Positions 15,709-23,384 of a stretch of 31,736 nucleotides of DNA are shown here, in pieces. The translations under genes were made by a program, and so were the position numbers. Below the pieces are notes generated by a model. It worked only from the letters and a program-made list of their open reading frames with translations. It was not told where the DNA came from and ran no database searches. Where the stretch lies: positions 1 through 31,736 of the forward strand of contig CADBNA010000385.1 in NCBI GenBank assembly GCA_902795835.1. Direction: 5' to 3'. How positions within the stretch are numbered: position 1 is the first letter of the stretch; every line of letters begins with the position of its first letter. This DNA is from an uncultured Lachnospiraceae bacterium (GTDB taxonomy: Bacteria > Bacillota_A > Clostridia > Lachnospirales > Lachnospiraceae).

Positions 15709-16827
15709 TTATTTTTCACGTATGCGGTCGCCGGTCTTGATGTCGAACAGATGCGTCTTTTCGGCACGTACCTCGAGCTTGATTGTCTCGCCCATCTTAT
15801 AGCGGGTCTCATCCTCTGTGATCAGCATCAGCAGATTCTCACCGACCCGGATGCCGATTCTTCTCTCATCACCGAGGTTCTCAAAGGTCGCCACTTCTTC
15901 CGGCGTGCCCTTGGAATCCGGTCCGCCGATCAGAACGTCCATGGGACGAACGCCCATCTTGCAGTGGAATCCGTTGCTGACGACATTGTAGTAGCGCTCC
16001 GGAACCTGAATCTTCAGATTACTGTTCTCAAACGTAAAGAAGAAGTGTTCTCCCTCACCCATGATCGTCGTCTCCAGAATGTTCATCGGCGGCTCGCCGA
16101 TAAAGGAGGCAACAAACTCATTGACCGGGTCATCGTATACTTCTGCCGGCGTGCCGTACTGCTGCAGTACGCCGAAATTGATAATGGCGATGCGATCCGC
16201 CAGAGACATGGCTTCCAGCTGGTCATGCGTGACGTATACGGTCGTGCATTTGATCTCATTGATCAGGCGCTTGATCTCGGTACGCATGGCCTGTCTCGCC
16301 TTGCCGTCCAGATGAGACAGCGGCTCATCCATCAGCAGCAGATCCGGCCGGCGCACGATGGCGCGGGCGATGTTGACACGCTGTTTCTGTCCGCCGGAGA
16401 GCTTCACCGGCATCTTGTCCAGCAGATCATCGCACTGCATCAGCGGCGCAATCTCCCGCACGCGGCGGTCGATCTCTGCCTTGGCCACGCCCTTGGCCTT
16501 CAGGTTAAAGCCGATGTTGTCGTACACGGTCAGCGGCGGATACATGGCGTAGTCCTCGAAAGCCAGGCCGATATGCCTGTCTTTGGGCTCCAGATCATTG
16601 ACGCGCACGTCATTAATGTAGATATCTCCCTGGGTAATTTCCTCCAGTCCCGCAGTCATGCGAAGCGTTGTTGTCTTGCCGCAGCCGGAGGGGCCCAGAA
16701 GCGCGATAAACTCACCTTCGTTTGCCTCAATAGACAGATCCTTGACAGCGAAGTCGTTTACCTGCTTTTTCTTCTTGCCTTCATTGTCATATCTTTTGTA
16801 GACATGCTCAATTCTAAGTCCTGACAT
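15709..16827 (-). CDS. ABC importer ATPase, MalK/UgpC type (first of two)
   Basis: Nucleotide-binding subunit of a carbohydrate/polyol ABC importer, 372 residues. Walker A GPSGCGKT (45-52), signature LSGGQ (143-147), Walker B LLLMDEP with Asp167-Glu168, switch His201, and a C-terminal OB-type regulatory domain (about 235-372). The Q-loop glutamine that contacts magnesium and the permease is Glu91 (LAFEDYAMYP). It follows a second, different ATPase gene by 17 bases, an arrangement known from glycerol importers of the GlpSTPQV kind, where the two ATPases work as a pair. Translation from ATG 16827 after CAGGAGG. Confidence 0.95.
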   Translation of the reverse strand: MSGLRIEHVYKRYDNEGKKKKQVNDFAVKDLSIEANEGEFIALLGPSGCGKTTTLRMTAGLEEITQGDIYINDVRVNDLEPKDRHIGLAFEDYAMYPPLTVYDNIGFNLKAKGVAKAEIDRRVREIAPLMQCDDLLDKMPVKLSGGQKQRVNIARAIVRRPDLLLMDEPLSHLDGKARQAMRTEIKRLINEIKCTTVYVTHDQLEAMSLADRIAIINFGVLQQYGTPAEVYDDPVNEFVASFIGEPPMNILETTIMGEGEHFFFTFENSNLKIQVPERYYNVVSNGFHCKMGVRPMDVLIGGPDSKGTPEEVATFENLGDERRIGIRVGENLLMLITEDETRYKMGETIKLEVRAEKTHLFDIKTGDRIREK

Positions 16828-16844
16828 TTTTTTCCTCCTGTTGC

Positions 16845-17996
16845 TTAACCCTCTTGCGGCTCCGCGATCCGGCGAATCTCTGCTTCATTGTACCGGGCAA
16901 TGAATTCCCTGGTCGCGCCGTCAAATACGATCGCGTGATCCAGATGCATGCCCACATAGACATCCTGGTCGATCTTTACGGTCAGACCGTTCGGCGCCAG
17001 CATGCGCAGCTGCTGCTCCCCGGTCTCCGCCACGATAACAGACTTGTTGCCGATGCTCTCGTAGCTGTATACCGTGCAGTGCAGATATCCTTCCTGCGGC
17101 TCAAAGGAATACGTCAGATGCTGCGGACGCAGTGCCAGATCCACTGCCGTCACGCCTGCTTCGTCCAGCTTCGCAAACAGTGCCTTGTCCTTGGGCAGCT
17201 GATATTTCACACCGCCGTTCTTCATGGTGAAGCTGTATCCGTTTTCCTTCTTCAGGGTTCCCGGGATCAGGTTGATCTCCGGATCTCCCATCAGCTGTGC
17301 CACGAATTCATTGCAGGGCAGATCATAAATGGCATCGCCCGTGCCGATCTGAACGACCTTGCCTTCATTGATAACGGCGATACGGTCCGCCAGAGACAGG
17401 GCTTCCATGAAGTCATGCGTGACGTAGATCGAGGTAGTGCCGAACTGGGCCTGAATACCTTTCAGCTCCGTACGCATGGCGTTTCTCAGCTTTGCATCCA
17501 GATGGGCCAGCGGCTCATCCATCAGATAAACCTTCGGCATACGCACAAGCGCACGGCCCATGGCGACACGCTGCTTCTGACCGTTGGACAGCTGAGACGG
17601 CAGGCGCTCCAGCAGATGATCCATGCTCATCATTTTGGCGATCTCATGAACCCGCTTTTCGATGTATGCCTCATCCTTTTTGTACAGCTTGCTGCGAAGC
17701 GGGGATGCCATGTTGTCGTATACCGTCATCTGCGGGTACAGCGCATAGTTCTCAAAAACCATGGCTGTGTCACGGTGCGAGGCATCTACCAGGTTGACGA
17801 TCTCTCCGTCAAATTTTACGATGCCCTCTTCCGGAATCTGGATACCGGCAATGGTGTTCAGGATCGTGGTCTTGCCGGCACCGGCCGGTCCGAACAGGAC
17901 AAAGAATTCTTTATCCTTAATGTCCAGGGTGACGCCGTCGAGCGCTGTCACCTTTCCAAATACTTTTTTTACATTCTCTAATTGTATTCTAGCCAT
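16845..17996 (-). CDS. ABC importer ATPase, MalK/UgpC type (second, degenerate signature)
   Basis: Partner ATPase, 383 residues. Walker A GPAGAGKT (36-43), Walker B YLMDEP with Asp160-Glu161, switch His194. The Q-loop position is again Glu (Glu82 in VFENYALYP), and the ABC signature is LSNGQ (136-140) instead of LSGGQ. The C-terminal domain (about 235-383) carries the LRPQHLTY motif of MalK-type regulatory domains. If the two ATPases pair, the site completed by the LSNGQ signature may be the weaker one (inference). Start ATG 17996, 9 bases past the permease stop, with only a weak AAGGTG site, so translation is likely coupled. Confidence 0.94.
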   Translation of the reverse strand: MARIQLENVKKVFGKVTALDGVTLDIKDKEFFVLFGPAGAGKTTILNTIAGIQIPEEGIVKFDGEIVNLVDASHRDTAMVFENYALYPQMTVYDNMASPLRSKLYKKDEAYIEKRVHEIAKMMSMDHLLERLPSQLSNGQKQRVAMGRALVRMPKVYLMDEPLAHLDAKLRNAMRTELKGIQAQFGTTSIYVTHDFMEALSLADRIAVINEGKVVQIGTGDAIYDLPCNEFVAQLMGDPEINLIPGTLKKENGYSFTMKNGGVKYQLPKDKALFAKLDEAGVTAVDLALRPQHLTYSFEPQEGYLHCTVYSYESIGNKSVIVAETGEQQLRMLAPNGLTVKIDQDVYVGMHLDHAIVFDGATREFIARYNEAEIRRIAEPQEG

Positions 17997-18005
17997 CTGT
18001 TCACC

Positions 18006-18839
18006 TTAACCCTTCACTGCACCGAAGCTCAGACCACGTACAAGGTGTTTCTGAATGATGAGTGCAAAGATAATCGCCGGAAGCGCCGATATGACGGCGG
18101 CCACGGCCAGCTGGCCGTAATGGGCCGTATCGGTTCCCAGGTACTTCGTAATAGCGACCGTGATGAGCTGTACTTTTGAGCCTGCCAGCAGCAGCGGGAA
18201 CGTAAATTCATTCCAGGCAAAGATAAATGCCAGAAGCGCCGCGGAGACAAGGCCCGGACGGATCAGCGGAATCAGGTTCTTGAAGAAGATCTGATACCAG
18301 GTATAGCCGTCCACCTGTGCGGCATACTCAATCTCGACGGATATATCCTCGAAATAGCCGCGGACAACCCAGATCAGCAGCGGCATGGAAATCAGCTGGT
18401 ACACCCAGATCAGACCCAGATAGGTATCATACAGGTGCAGCTTCTGATAAATCATGAACAGCGGCAACACGACCAGGATTTCCGGCGCGAACTTGAAGGA
18501 CAGAATCTGGAAGGCAATGTCCTCTTTTTTCTTGAAATCATACCTGGCCAGCGCGTAGGCGGCCGGGACGCCGACAACTACGGACACCACGACTGCCAGG
18601 GCAGACACGATCAGGGAATCCCGCATATAACGGGGATAGTTTGAACGGAACAGAACCGTCCTGTAGTTATCCAGTGTCGGCGAGAAAATAAATGTCGTAT
18701 TAAACATCTGCGCATCCGGCTTGAAAGAAAGGATCACCATCCAGATCAGCGGAAAAAGCGCAAAAACAGCATATATGGCGAGAAGCACATTCAGCAGAAT
18801 GTTTATGCCTGTTTTCTTACCTGTTTTCATCTTATGCAT
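18006..18839 (-). CDS. ABC sugar/polyol permease, MalG type
   Basis: Inner-membrane permease of the carbohydrate uptake-1 family, 277 residues with about six membrane helices. The EAA loop that docks the ATPase reads EYAAQVDGYTWYQIFFKNLIP, typical of MalG-like subunits. It pairs with the MalF-type subunit 34 bases upstream. The ATG at 18839 is 3 bases from AAAGGAG; a second ATG nine bases on (MKTGKK) sits at better spacing, so the true start may be 18830. Confidence 0.93.
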   Translation of the reverse strand: MHKMKTGKKTGINILLNVLLAIYAVFALFPLIWMVILSFKPDAQMFNTTFIFSPTLDNYRTVLFRSNYPRYMRDSLIVSALAVVVSVVVGVPAAYALARYDFKKKEDIAFQILSFKFAPEILVVLPLFMIYQKLHLYDTYLGLIWVYQLISMPLLIWVVRGYFEDISVEIEYAAQVDGYTWYQIFFKNLIPLIRPGLVSAALLAFIFAWNEFTFPLLLAGSKVQLITVAITKYLGTDTAHYGQLAVAAVISALPAIIFALIIQKHLVRGLSFGAVKG

Positions 18840-18873
18840 CTACTCCTTTACAGTAATACTGATCGGCGGCGGA

Positions 18874-19821
18874 TCATTCTTCCAGTCCGGCGGCCTGCTT
18901 CTGTGCAGCTCTCTGTTTGCCGACTATGAATTTAGCCAGGAAATTGATGATGACCCAGAGTACCAGGATATACGGCAGCGAAGAACCGAACTTCTGGAAC
19001 TGGAAAGCTGTCTGATAGGAGGTCAGTGACAGATTCATCAGTGCATCTCCGGGGCCGCCTTTTGTCAGTCCGAAAATAATGGAGTATTCCTGCAGGGCTG
19101 CCATTAATCTGAACAAAAGAGCGATGTAAAGACTGGGTTTCAGCATGGGAAGCGTCAGATTGCGGAAATTGAACCACACGCTGCCGCCGTCGATCTTCGC
19201 GGACTCAAACGGAGACTTCGGCAGGGACTGCAGTCCTGCCAGCACCAGCAGCATGCAGAAAGATGTATTGACCCATACATCTATGATGATAACCGTCAGA
19301 AGCGCCGTCTTCGGTGAAGCGCCCCACGGGAAGTTGTAGACACCGAACAGATTCAGCAGGTGCTCAACGATTCCGACAGAGTTGCTCAGCATCAGCTGCC
19401 AGACGATCGTAGCCGTAACCGGGGCGATCATCAGCGGGAAAATCAATGCAACTTTCATGATTCTGGAGAACCGGTTATTCAGTGTGTTCAGAATCAGCGC
19501 AATCCCCATGCCGAGCAGCATCTCAATAACGACGGCAAAGAACGCGTAACGAACGGTTACCCACAGAGCCCGCCAGAATGTAGATCCGGACAGGATTTTT
19601 ACCCAGTTCTTAAACCAGATGATCTTGTAGCCGGGCATCTTGAAAGAATAATTAGTCAGCGAGTAAAAAAGTGCCATTGCGAACGGAATCAGGATTCCGA
19701 TCGTAATAATCAGCGCCGGTGCGACAATGCAGTACGGCAATACTCTGGTCTTGAACGGAACCACGTTCAGTTCGGAAGCATTGGAAACTGCAGCAGCACC
19801 GCCTGCCTTTTCTTGGCTCAT
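18874..19821 (-). CDS. ABC sugar/polyol permease, MalF type
   Basis: Second membrane subunit, 315 residues, with an N-terminal cytoplasmic tail of about 28 residues and then six predicted helices, the first in YCIVAPALIITIGILIPF. The EAA loop is ESAKIDGGSVWFNFRNLTLP. No long periplasmic P2-type insertion is present, as expected outside Gram-negatives. Start ATG 19821 after AGGAGG with 7-base spacing. It lies 265 bases downstream of the binding-protein gene, with a hairpin between them. Confidence 0.94.
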   Translation of the reverse strand: MSQEKAGGAAAVSNASELNVVPFKTRVLPYCIVAPALIITIGILIPFAMALFYSLTNYSFKMPGYKIIWFKNWVKILSGSTFWRALWVTVRYAFFAVVIEMLLGMGIALILNTLNNRFSRIMKVALIFPLMIAPVTATIVWQLMLSNSVGIVEHLLNLFGVYNFPWGASPKTALLTVIIIDVWVNTSFCMLLVLAGLQSLPKSPFESAKIDGGSVWFNFRNLTLPMLKPSLYIALLFRLMAALQEYSIIFGLTKGGPGDALMNLSLTSYQTAFQFQKFGSSLPYILVLWVIINFLAKFIVGKQRAAQKQAAGLEE

Positions 19822-19988
19822 ATTGGCTCCTCCTGTCAGTGTAGAATTCTCTTATCTAAATCCCCCGTACATTTCTCCGGATAAACCGGGAGGAAAGCCA
19901 GCAGTCTGTTCCCCCAGGAGTGGCCAAAGATATATACAGTATTATGCATAGATGTTTCTGTTGGATAAAATATGAAGGTTAAACAGAA

Positions 19989-20019
19989 AGCAAGGAGGGT
20001 CAGGTAACCCCTCCTTGCT
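19989..20019 (-). terminator. Attenuating hairpin after the binding-protein gene
   Basis: AGCAAGGAGGG (19989-19999) pairs perfectly with CCCTCCTTGCT (20009-20019). On minus it is followed by TTCTGTTTAACC, a moderate U-rich run. Partial termination here would give more binding protein than membrane subunits. Another 160 bases with no clear gene or promoter follow before the MalF-type gene. Confidence 0.75.
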
Positions 20020-20086
20020 GTGCCTAAAGCATACCTGTACCTCTTAAATCAGCAGCTTGATCTGTAATTCTGTTTTACGTACCGGA

Positions 20087-21460
20087 TCAATAGCCGTTTG
20101 CCATGTCGTTCAGGGTCTCGGTCAGCTGCTGCATAGCCTCCTCGGTGGAAGCATACTTGTCGCTGGTAACCAGATCCTGAAGGGTGGCTGCCCACTCAGT
20201 TGTGCACTCGGTGAAGTACGGCTGCGGTGTGAACTGGATGGTAGCGTTCGCATACAGAACGTCAAGGGCCTCAAGATATCCTTCAGCCTGTCCTACGATG
20301 GCCTTGTACTCGTCGCTCTCAAATACGGAGGTACGAGGAGTATCAGCGCAGTTGCCTTCTGTGCCGCTCCAGAGCATGTACTCGGGGCTGGTGAAGTACT
20401 GAATGAAATACCAGGCAGCGTCTTTGTTCTTGGAAGAAGCGTTCATGGCCAGAGACCAGATCCAGACATTGGCCTTCATATCGGCCTCGGTCTTGCCTTC
20501 CGGAAGCGGGATGGTGCTCCATGCGATGTTGCCGGACTCCTGAGAAGCGCCTTCCACGTTCTGGAAGTAGCCTGCGCAGGTAGCGTCAAACAGCATGGCG
20601 GCCTTGCCGGCGCCCAGATCGGAAGAAGCCTGATACCAGGTGTAGTTGGTCCACTGCGGCGGGCCTGCCTGCTTGATCATGTTTACCCAGTAATCGGTCA
20701 TGGCAATGGCTTCCTCGGAATCCAGCTTGCAGACCAGTTCGCCGTCATCGCCGACTTCGAAGTCCTTGCCGCCCCAGGTGGCGAACAGAGACATGTATCC
20801 GGGATGAATGGTAGCCCACTCACGGCTGCCGCGGACTGCGATGCCGTATGTGCCGCTGCCGTCGAACTCATTCAGAGCAGTGGCGGTTTCCATCAGCTCA
20901 TCGGTGGTCGTCGGAACTTCCAGACCCTTCTCCTCGAAGATTCTCTTGTTGTAAGCAAGGTTGTTCAGCTCCCAGCCCATCGGCAGAGCCCACTGCGGGC
21001 CTTCGCCAACAGCGTGTCCCGGGGTCAGATCCCAGCGAAGGGACTCAATAGCACCGGGGATGAAGTCGTCAACATTGTAATCTGCAGCGGTCTTGGAAGG
21101 ATCACTGATATAGGGATCCAGATCCTCGATGTAGCCTGCCGGAGCATAGTCCCAGATCTGATAAGCACCGGTCATGAAGACATCGGAATCGCCGGACTGG
21201 CTGCTCAGACTTGTGGTAACCTTGTCGAAATAGTTCGACTCAGGTGTGGTGGAGTACTCAACGTGGATACCGGTCAGCTCTTCGAACTCCGGAATCTTCT
21301 CAATGACAGCGGCTGAATAGGTGTGCTCATTGAAAAGAACGTTGATTGTGGTGCCGTCATAGGCTTTCCAGTCGAAGCCTTCATCTGCAGCTGCCGGAAT
21401 GGCAAACAGTGTGGTCGCCATGGCTGCAATCAACATGGTGCTGATAACACGTTTTCTCAT
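20087..21460 (-). CDS. Family 1 ABC solute-binding protein with cleavable signal peptide
   Basis: Extracellular sugar/polyol-binding protein of the SBP_bac_1 family, 457 residues from the ATG at 21460. A GTG at 21472 abuts the AAAGGAGG site and is unlikely. The signal peptide MRKRVISTMLIAAMATTLFA ends IPAAA before DEGFDW: a signal peptidase I type site, with no lipobox cysteine. The mature domain opens TTINVLFNEHTYSAAV and carries ELTGIHVEYSTT, typical of the family. Aromatic-rich segments (WTNYTWYQASSD, VWIWSLAMN) may line the pocket. It heads the importer-dehydrogenase-dhaKL operon behind a near-consensus promoter and a SorC-type operator. Lack of a lipid anchor is unusual for an organism without an outer membrane. 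Confidence 0.94.
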   Translation of the reverse strand: MRKRVISTMLIAAMATTLFAIPAAADEGFDWKAYDGTTINVLFNEHTYSAAVIEKIPEFEELTGIHVEYSTTPESNYFDKVTTSLSSQSGDSDVFMTGAYQIWDYAPAGYIEDLDPYISDPSKTAADYNVDDFIPGAIESLRWDLTPGHAVGEGPQWALPMGWELNNLAYNKRIFEEKGLEVPTTTDELMETATALNEFDGSGTYGIAVRGSREWATIHPGYMSLFATWGGKDFEVGDDGELVCKLDSEEAIAMTDYWVNMIKQAGPPQWTNYTWYQASSDLGAGKAAMLFDATCAGYFQNVEGASQESGNIAWSTIPLPEGKTEADMKANVWIWSLAMNASSKNKDAAWYFIQYFTSPEYMLWSGTEGNCADTPRTSVFESDEYKAIVGQAEGYLEALDVLYANATIQFTPQPYFTECTTEWAATLQDLVTSDKYASTEEAMQQLTETLNDMANGY

Positions 21461-21494
21461 AAGGTGTATCACCCTCCTTTAAATAATTTGCACA

Positions 21495-21507
21495 AAACGG
21501 CCCGTTT
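21495..21507. promoter_or_regulatory. Palindrome in the importer operon 5' leader
   Basis: AAACGG and CCGTTT around one central base, between the predicted transcription start and the ribosome site. It could be a second operator (for example for a LacI-type protein) or chance; it does not match the CcpA cre pattern well. Confidence 0.3.
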
Positions 21508-21541
21508 ACCTGCCAGACCGTCTATACATTATGATAGCAAA

Positions 21542-21571
21542 ATTATAATTCCTGTGTCTGGACATTGTCAA
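21542..21571 (-). promoter_or_regulatory. Promoter of the importer / polyol operon
   Basis: On minus, -35 TTGACA (21566-21571), 18-base spacer, -10 TATAAT (21542-21547). Both boxes are consensus. The start would be near 21535, about 75 bases before the ATG. Confidence 0.85.
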
Positions 21572-21583
21572 GAAGTAATTACT

Positions 21584-21610
21584 ACAGATGTCTCGCTCCG
21601 TGACATTTGT
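21584..21610. promoter_or_regulatory. SorC-type operator upstream of the importer promoter
   Basis: Minus-strand reading: ACAAATGTC, 9-base spacer, GACATCTGT, one mismatch between arms. Half-site and spacer match the sorC autoregulatory palindrome at 11908-11940. It ends 12 bases upstream of the -35 box, a position suited to activation rather than blockage (inference). Confidence 0.75.
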
Positions 21611-21665
21611 GAGGTTTGGGCAAGATGTTAACAACTTTTTGTAATTCCGTCGTCTTCCGCCGGTC

Positions 21666-23171
21666 TTACACCTCGAAACGGTTCCACACCGTATCCAGGG
21701 CATCCCGGACGGCACAGTATGTCTCATACTTTTTCTGATAGACCGGCACTTTTTCCGGATCCGGGTACACGATGCCGGAGGTGTGCACCATGCGGGCGGC
21801 GGCCTCCCGGTAATCGGCGTAAACGCCGGCGGCAATCGCAGCTGCCATGCCGCAGCCGAGGGCCCCGAGCTCCTTTCCTTCCACGGTTTCTACCGGAAGA
21901 TTCAGAATATCCGCAAACATCTGCACCCAGACGGCGGAATTCACTGCCCCGCCTGCCATCCGGACAGCCGAAGGCGCCTCCCTTGTCTCCAGCAGCCGGT
22001 CGATATGCGTGCGGTGCGAGAAGCCGACCCCCTCATAGATGGCCCGGAGCATATGCGCCTTGCTGTGGAACATGGTCAGGCCGACAAAGGAGCCCTTTGC
22101 CAGGGGGTGGGCATTGGAGCCGTACAGGAAAGGCAGGAAATACAGGTCGCAGTCCTCCGGCCGGACGCCTGCCACCATTTCATTGATCAGATCGTACACG
22201 TTTTTTCCTTCCGGAACCGGCATGTTCTCCATACAGTTCTCCATAAACCAGGCCATATTGCCGGAAGAAGTGGCACTGCACTGCTCAACCAGGTAATACC
22301 CGGGCATGGCAAACAGGGAGTTCATGACAGGCCTGCCGCCCATGATCGGCTGCTCCGCGATATACTCATTGATGCTCCAGGTGCCGGCAATCGTACAGAG
22401 CCTCTCGGTGTTTGTCAGATCAACGGCGATCGCGCAGGCGTCAATATCAAACATGCCGCCGGCGACAGGCGTTCCTTCGGGAAGCCCTGTCAGCGCTGCC
22501 GCCTCTTTTGTGACAGCCCCGCAGTTTTCATAGGAATACCGGATCGGCGCCAGGGCATCATACACCTCGCCGATTCCGAGCGTCTCCAGAATATCCCTGT
22601 CGAAACGGGCGTCCCGGACGTTCATCAGCCCGGATCCGGATATATCCGTCGCCTCACAGTATGCCTCCCCTGTCAGGCGAAAGCGCACGTAATCCTTTAC
22701 GGAAAAGACATGCCGGATCCGGTCGTAGACAGCTCTGTCATGATCCTTCAGCCAGGCAAGCAGACAGACCTGCTGGCAGGCCATGATCTCCTGACAGGTC
22801 CGGTCATGAATCCGGTCGTATGTCCCGTCCGCATACCACTTTTCCGGGTATTCCCAGGCGCGGTTGTCCGTAGAGATAATCCCGTTGTAGATCGGTCCGT
22901 TTTCCCCCCACAGGTACAGTCCCTTTCCATGTCCGCATACGGCGATGCCAAGCACATCATGTCCGTCAACCCCCGCCTTTTCCAGGGCTTCCCGGACACA
23001 GGCGCAGTTTGCCTGCCAGAGCTCCTCCATATCTCTCTCCGTATAACCGGATTTCGGCGTAATCATCTTCGTATCGCGGCCGGCTGAGGCAATCTCGTGT
23101 CCGTCCAGATCAAACAGGGCCGCTTTTGTCGATGTCCCGCCGTTATCCAGCCCCATGACATACTTACTCAT
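21666..23171 (-). CDS. lyxK: L-xylulokinase-type FGGY kinase
   Basis: ATP-dependent ketose kinase, 501 residues from the ATG at 23171 (AAAGGAGATCAG); a longer frame upstream lacks support. Phosphate loop GLDNGGTSTKAALFD (7-21), catalytic Asp242 in GGMFDIDA, and motifs FLPFLYGSNAHP, SATSSGNMAWF and YEGVGFSHRTHIDR that I associate with LyxK (L-xylulose to L-xylulose 5-phosphate). The UlaE-type epimerase at 25251-26081 would use the product. No terminator is visible between its stop and the importer promoter 94 bases on, so some read-through into the importer operon is likely. It has its own promoter, divergent from the trigger-factor-like gene. Confidence 0.88.
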   Translation of the reverse strand: MSKYVMGLDNGGTSTKAALFDLDGHEIASAGRDTKMITPKSGYTERDMEELWQANCACVREALEKAGVDGHDVLGIAVCGHGKGLYLWGENGPIYNGIISTDNRAWEYPEKWYADGTYDRIHDRTCQEIMACQQVCLLAWLKDHDRAVYDRIRHVFSVKDYVRFRLTGEAYCEATDISGSGLMNVRDARFDRDILETLGIGEVYDALAPIRYSYENCGAVTKEAAALTGLPEGTPVAGGMFDIDACAIAVDLTNTERLCTIAGTWSINEYIAEQPIMGGRPVMNSLFAMPGYYLVEQCSATSSGNMAWFMENCMENMPVPEGKNVYDLINEMVAGVRPEDCDLYFLPFLYGSNAHPLAKGSFVGLTMFHSKAHMLRAIYEGVGFSHRTHIDRLLETREAPSAVRMAGGAVNSAVWVQMFADILNLPVETVEGKELGALGCGMAAAIAAGVYADYREAAARMVHTSGIVYPDPEKVPVYQKKYETYCAVRDALDTVWNRFEV

Positions 23172-23253
23172 CTGATCTCCTTTCTCCCGCTCAGGCATTG
23201 CATTTCTCTGCCTTTTTCCCGTTGTGTCCCGGTCTTTCAGCAATTTCACTATC

Positions 23254-23282
23254 AGTATATGCTTTTTTCGGGCAATAAGCAA
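23254..23282 (-). promoter_or_regulatory. Promoter of the L-xylulokinase gene
   Basis: On minus, -35 TTGCTT (23277-23282), 17-base spacer, -10 TATACT (23254-23259), about 80 bases before the ATG. Confidence 0.65.
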
Positions 23283-23293
23283 CTGTCAGACCT

Positions 23294-23330
23294 GGTGACA
23301 ATTGACACCGCCGGGGAATTGAACTATGAT
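23294..23330 (+). promoter_or_regulatory. Promoter with overlapping palindrome for the trigger-factor-like gene
   Basis: -35 TTGACA (23302-23307), 17-base spacer, -10 TATGAT (23325-23330). The -35 lies within a near-palindrome GGTG-A-CAATTG-A-CACC (23294-23309) centred between the two divergent promoters, a possible operator. Confidence 0.7.
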
Positions 23331-23384
23331 TACTTCCGGAAACGGATTCTCTCTTATTGAGTATAAAAAGGCAGGGAAAATACC

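Noticed and set aside
21495..21507. AAACGG/CCGTTT palindrome as a CcpA cre site
   Set aside because: The centre and flanks do not fit the cre consensus; listed only as a weak palindrome.
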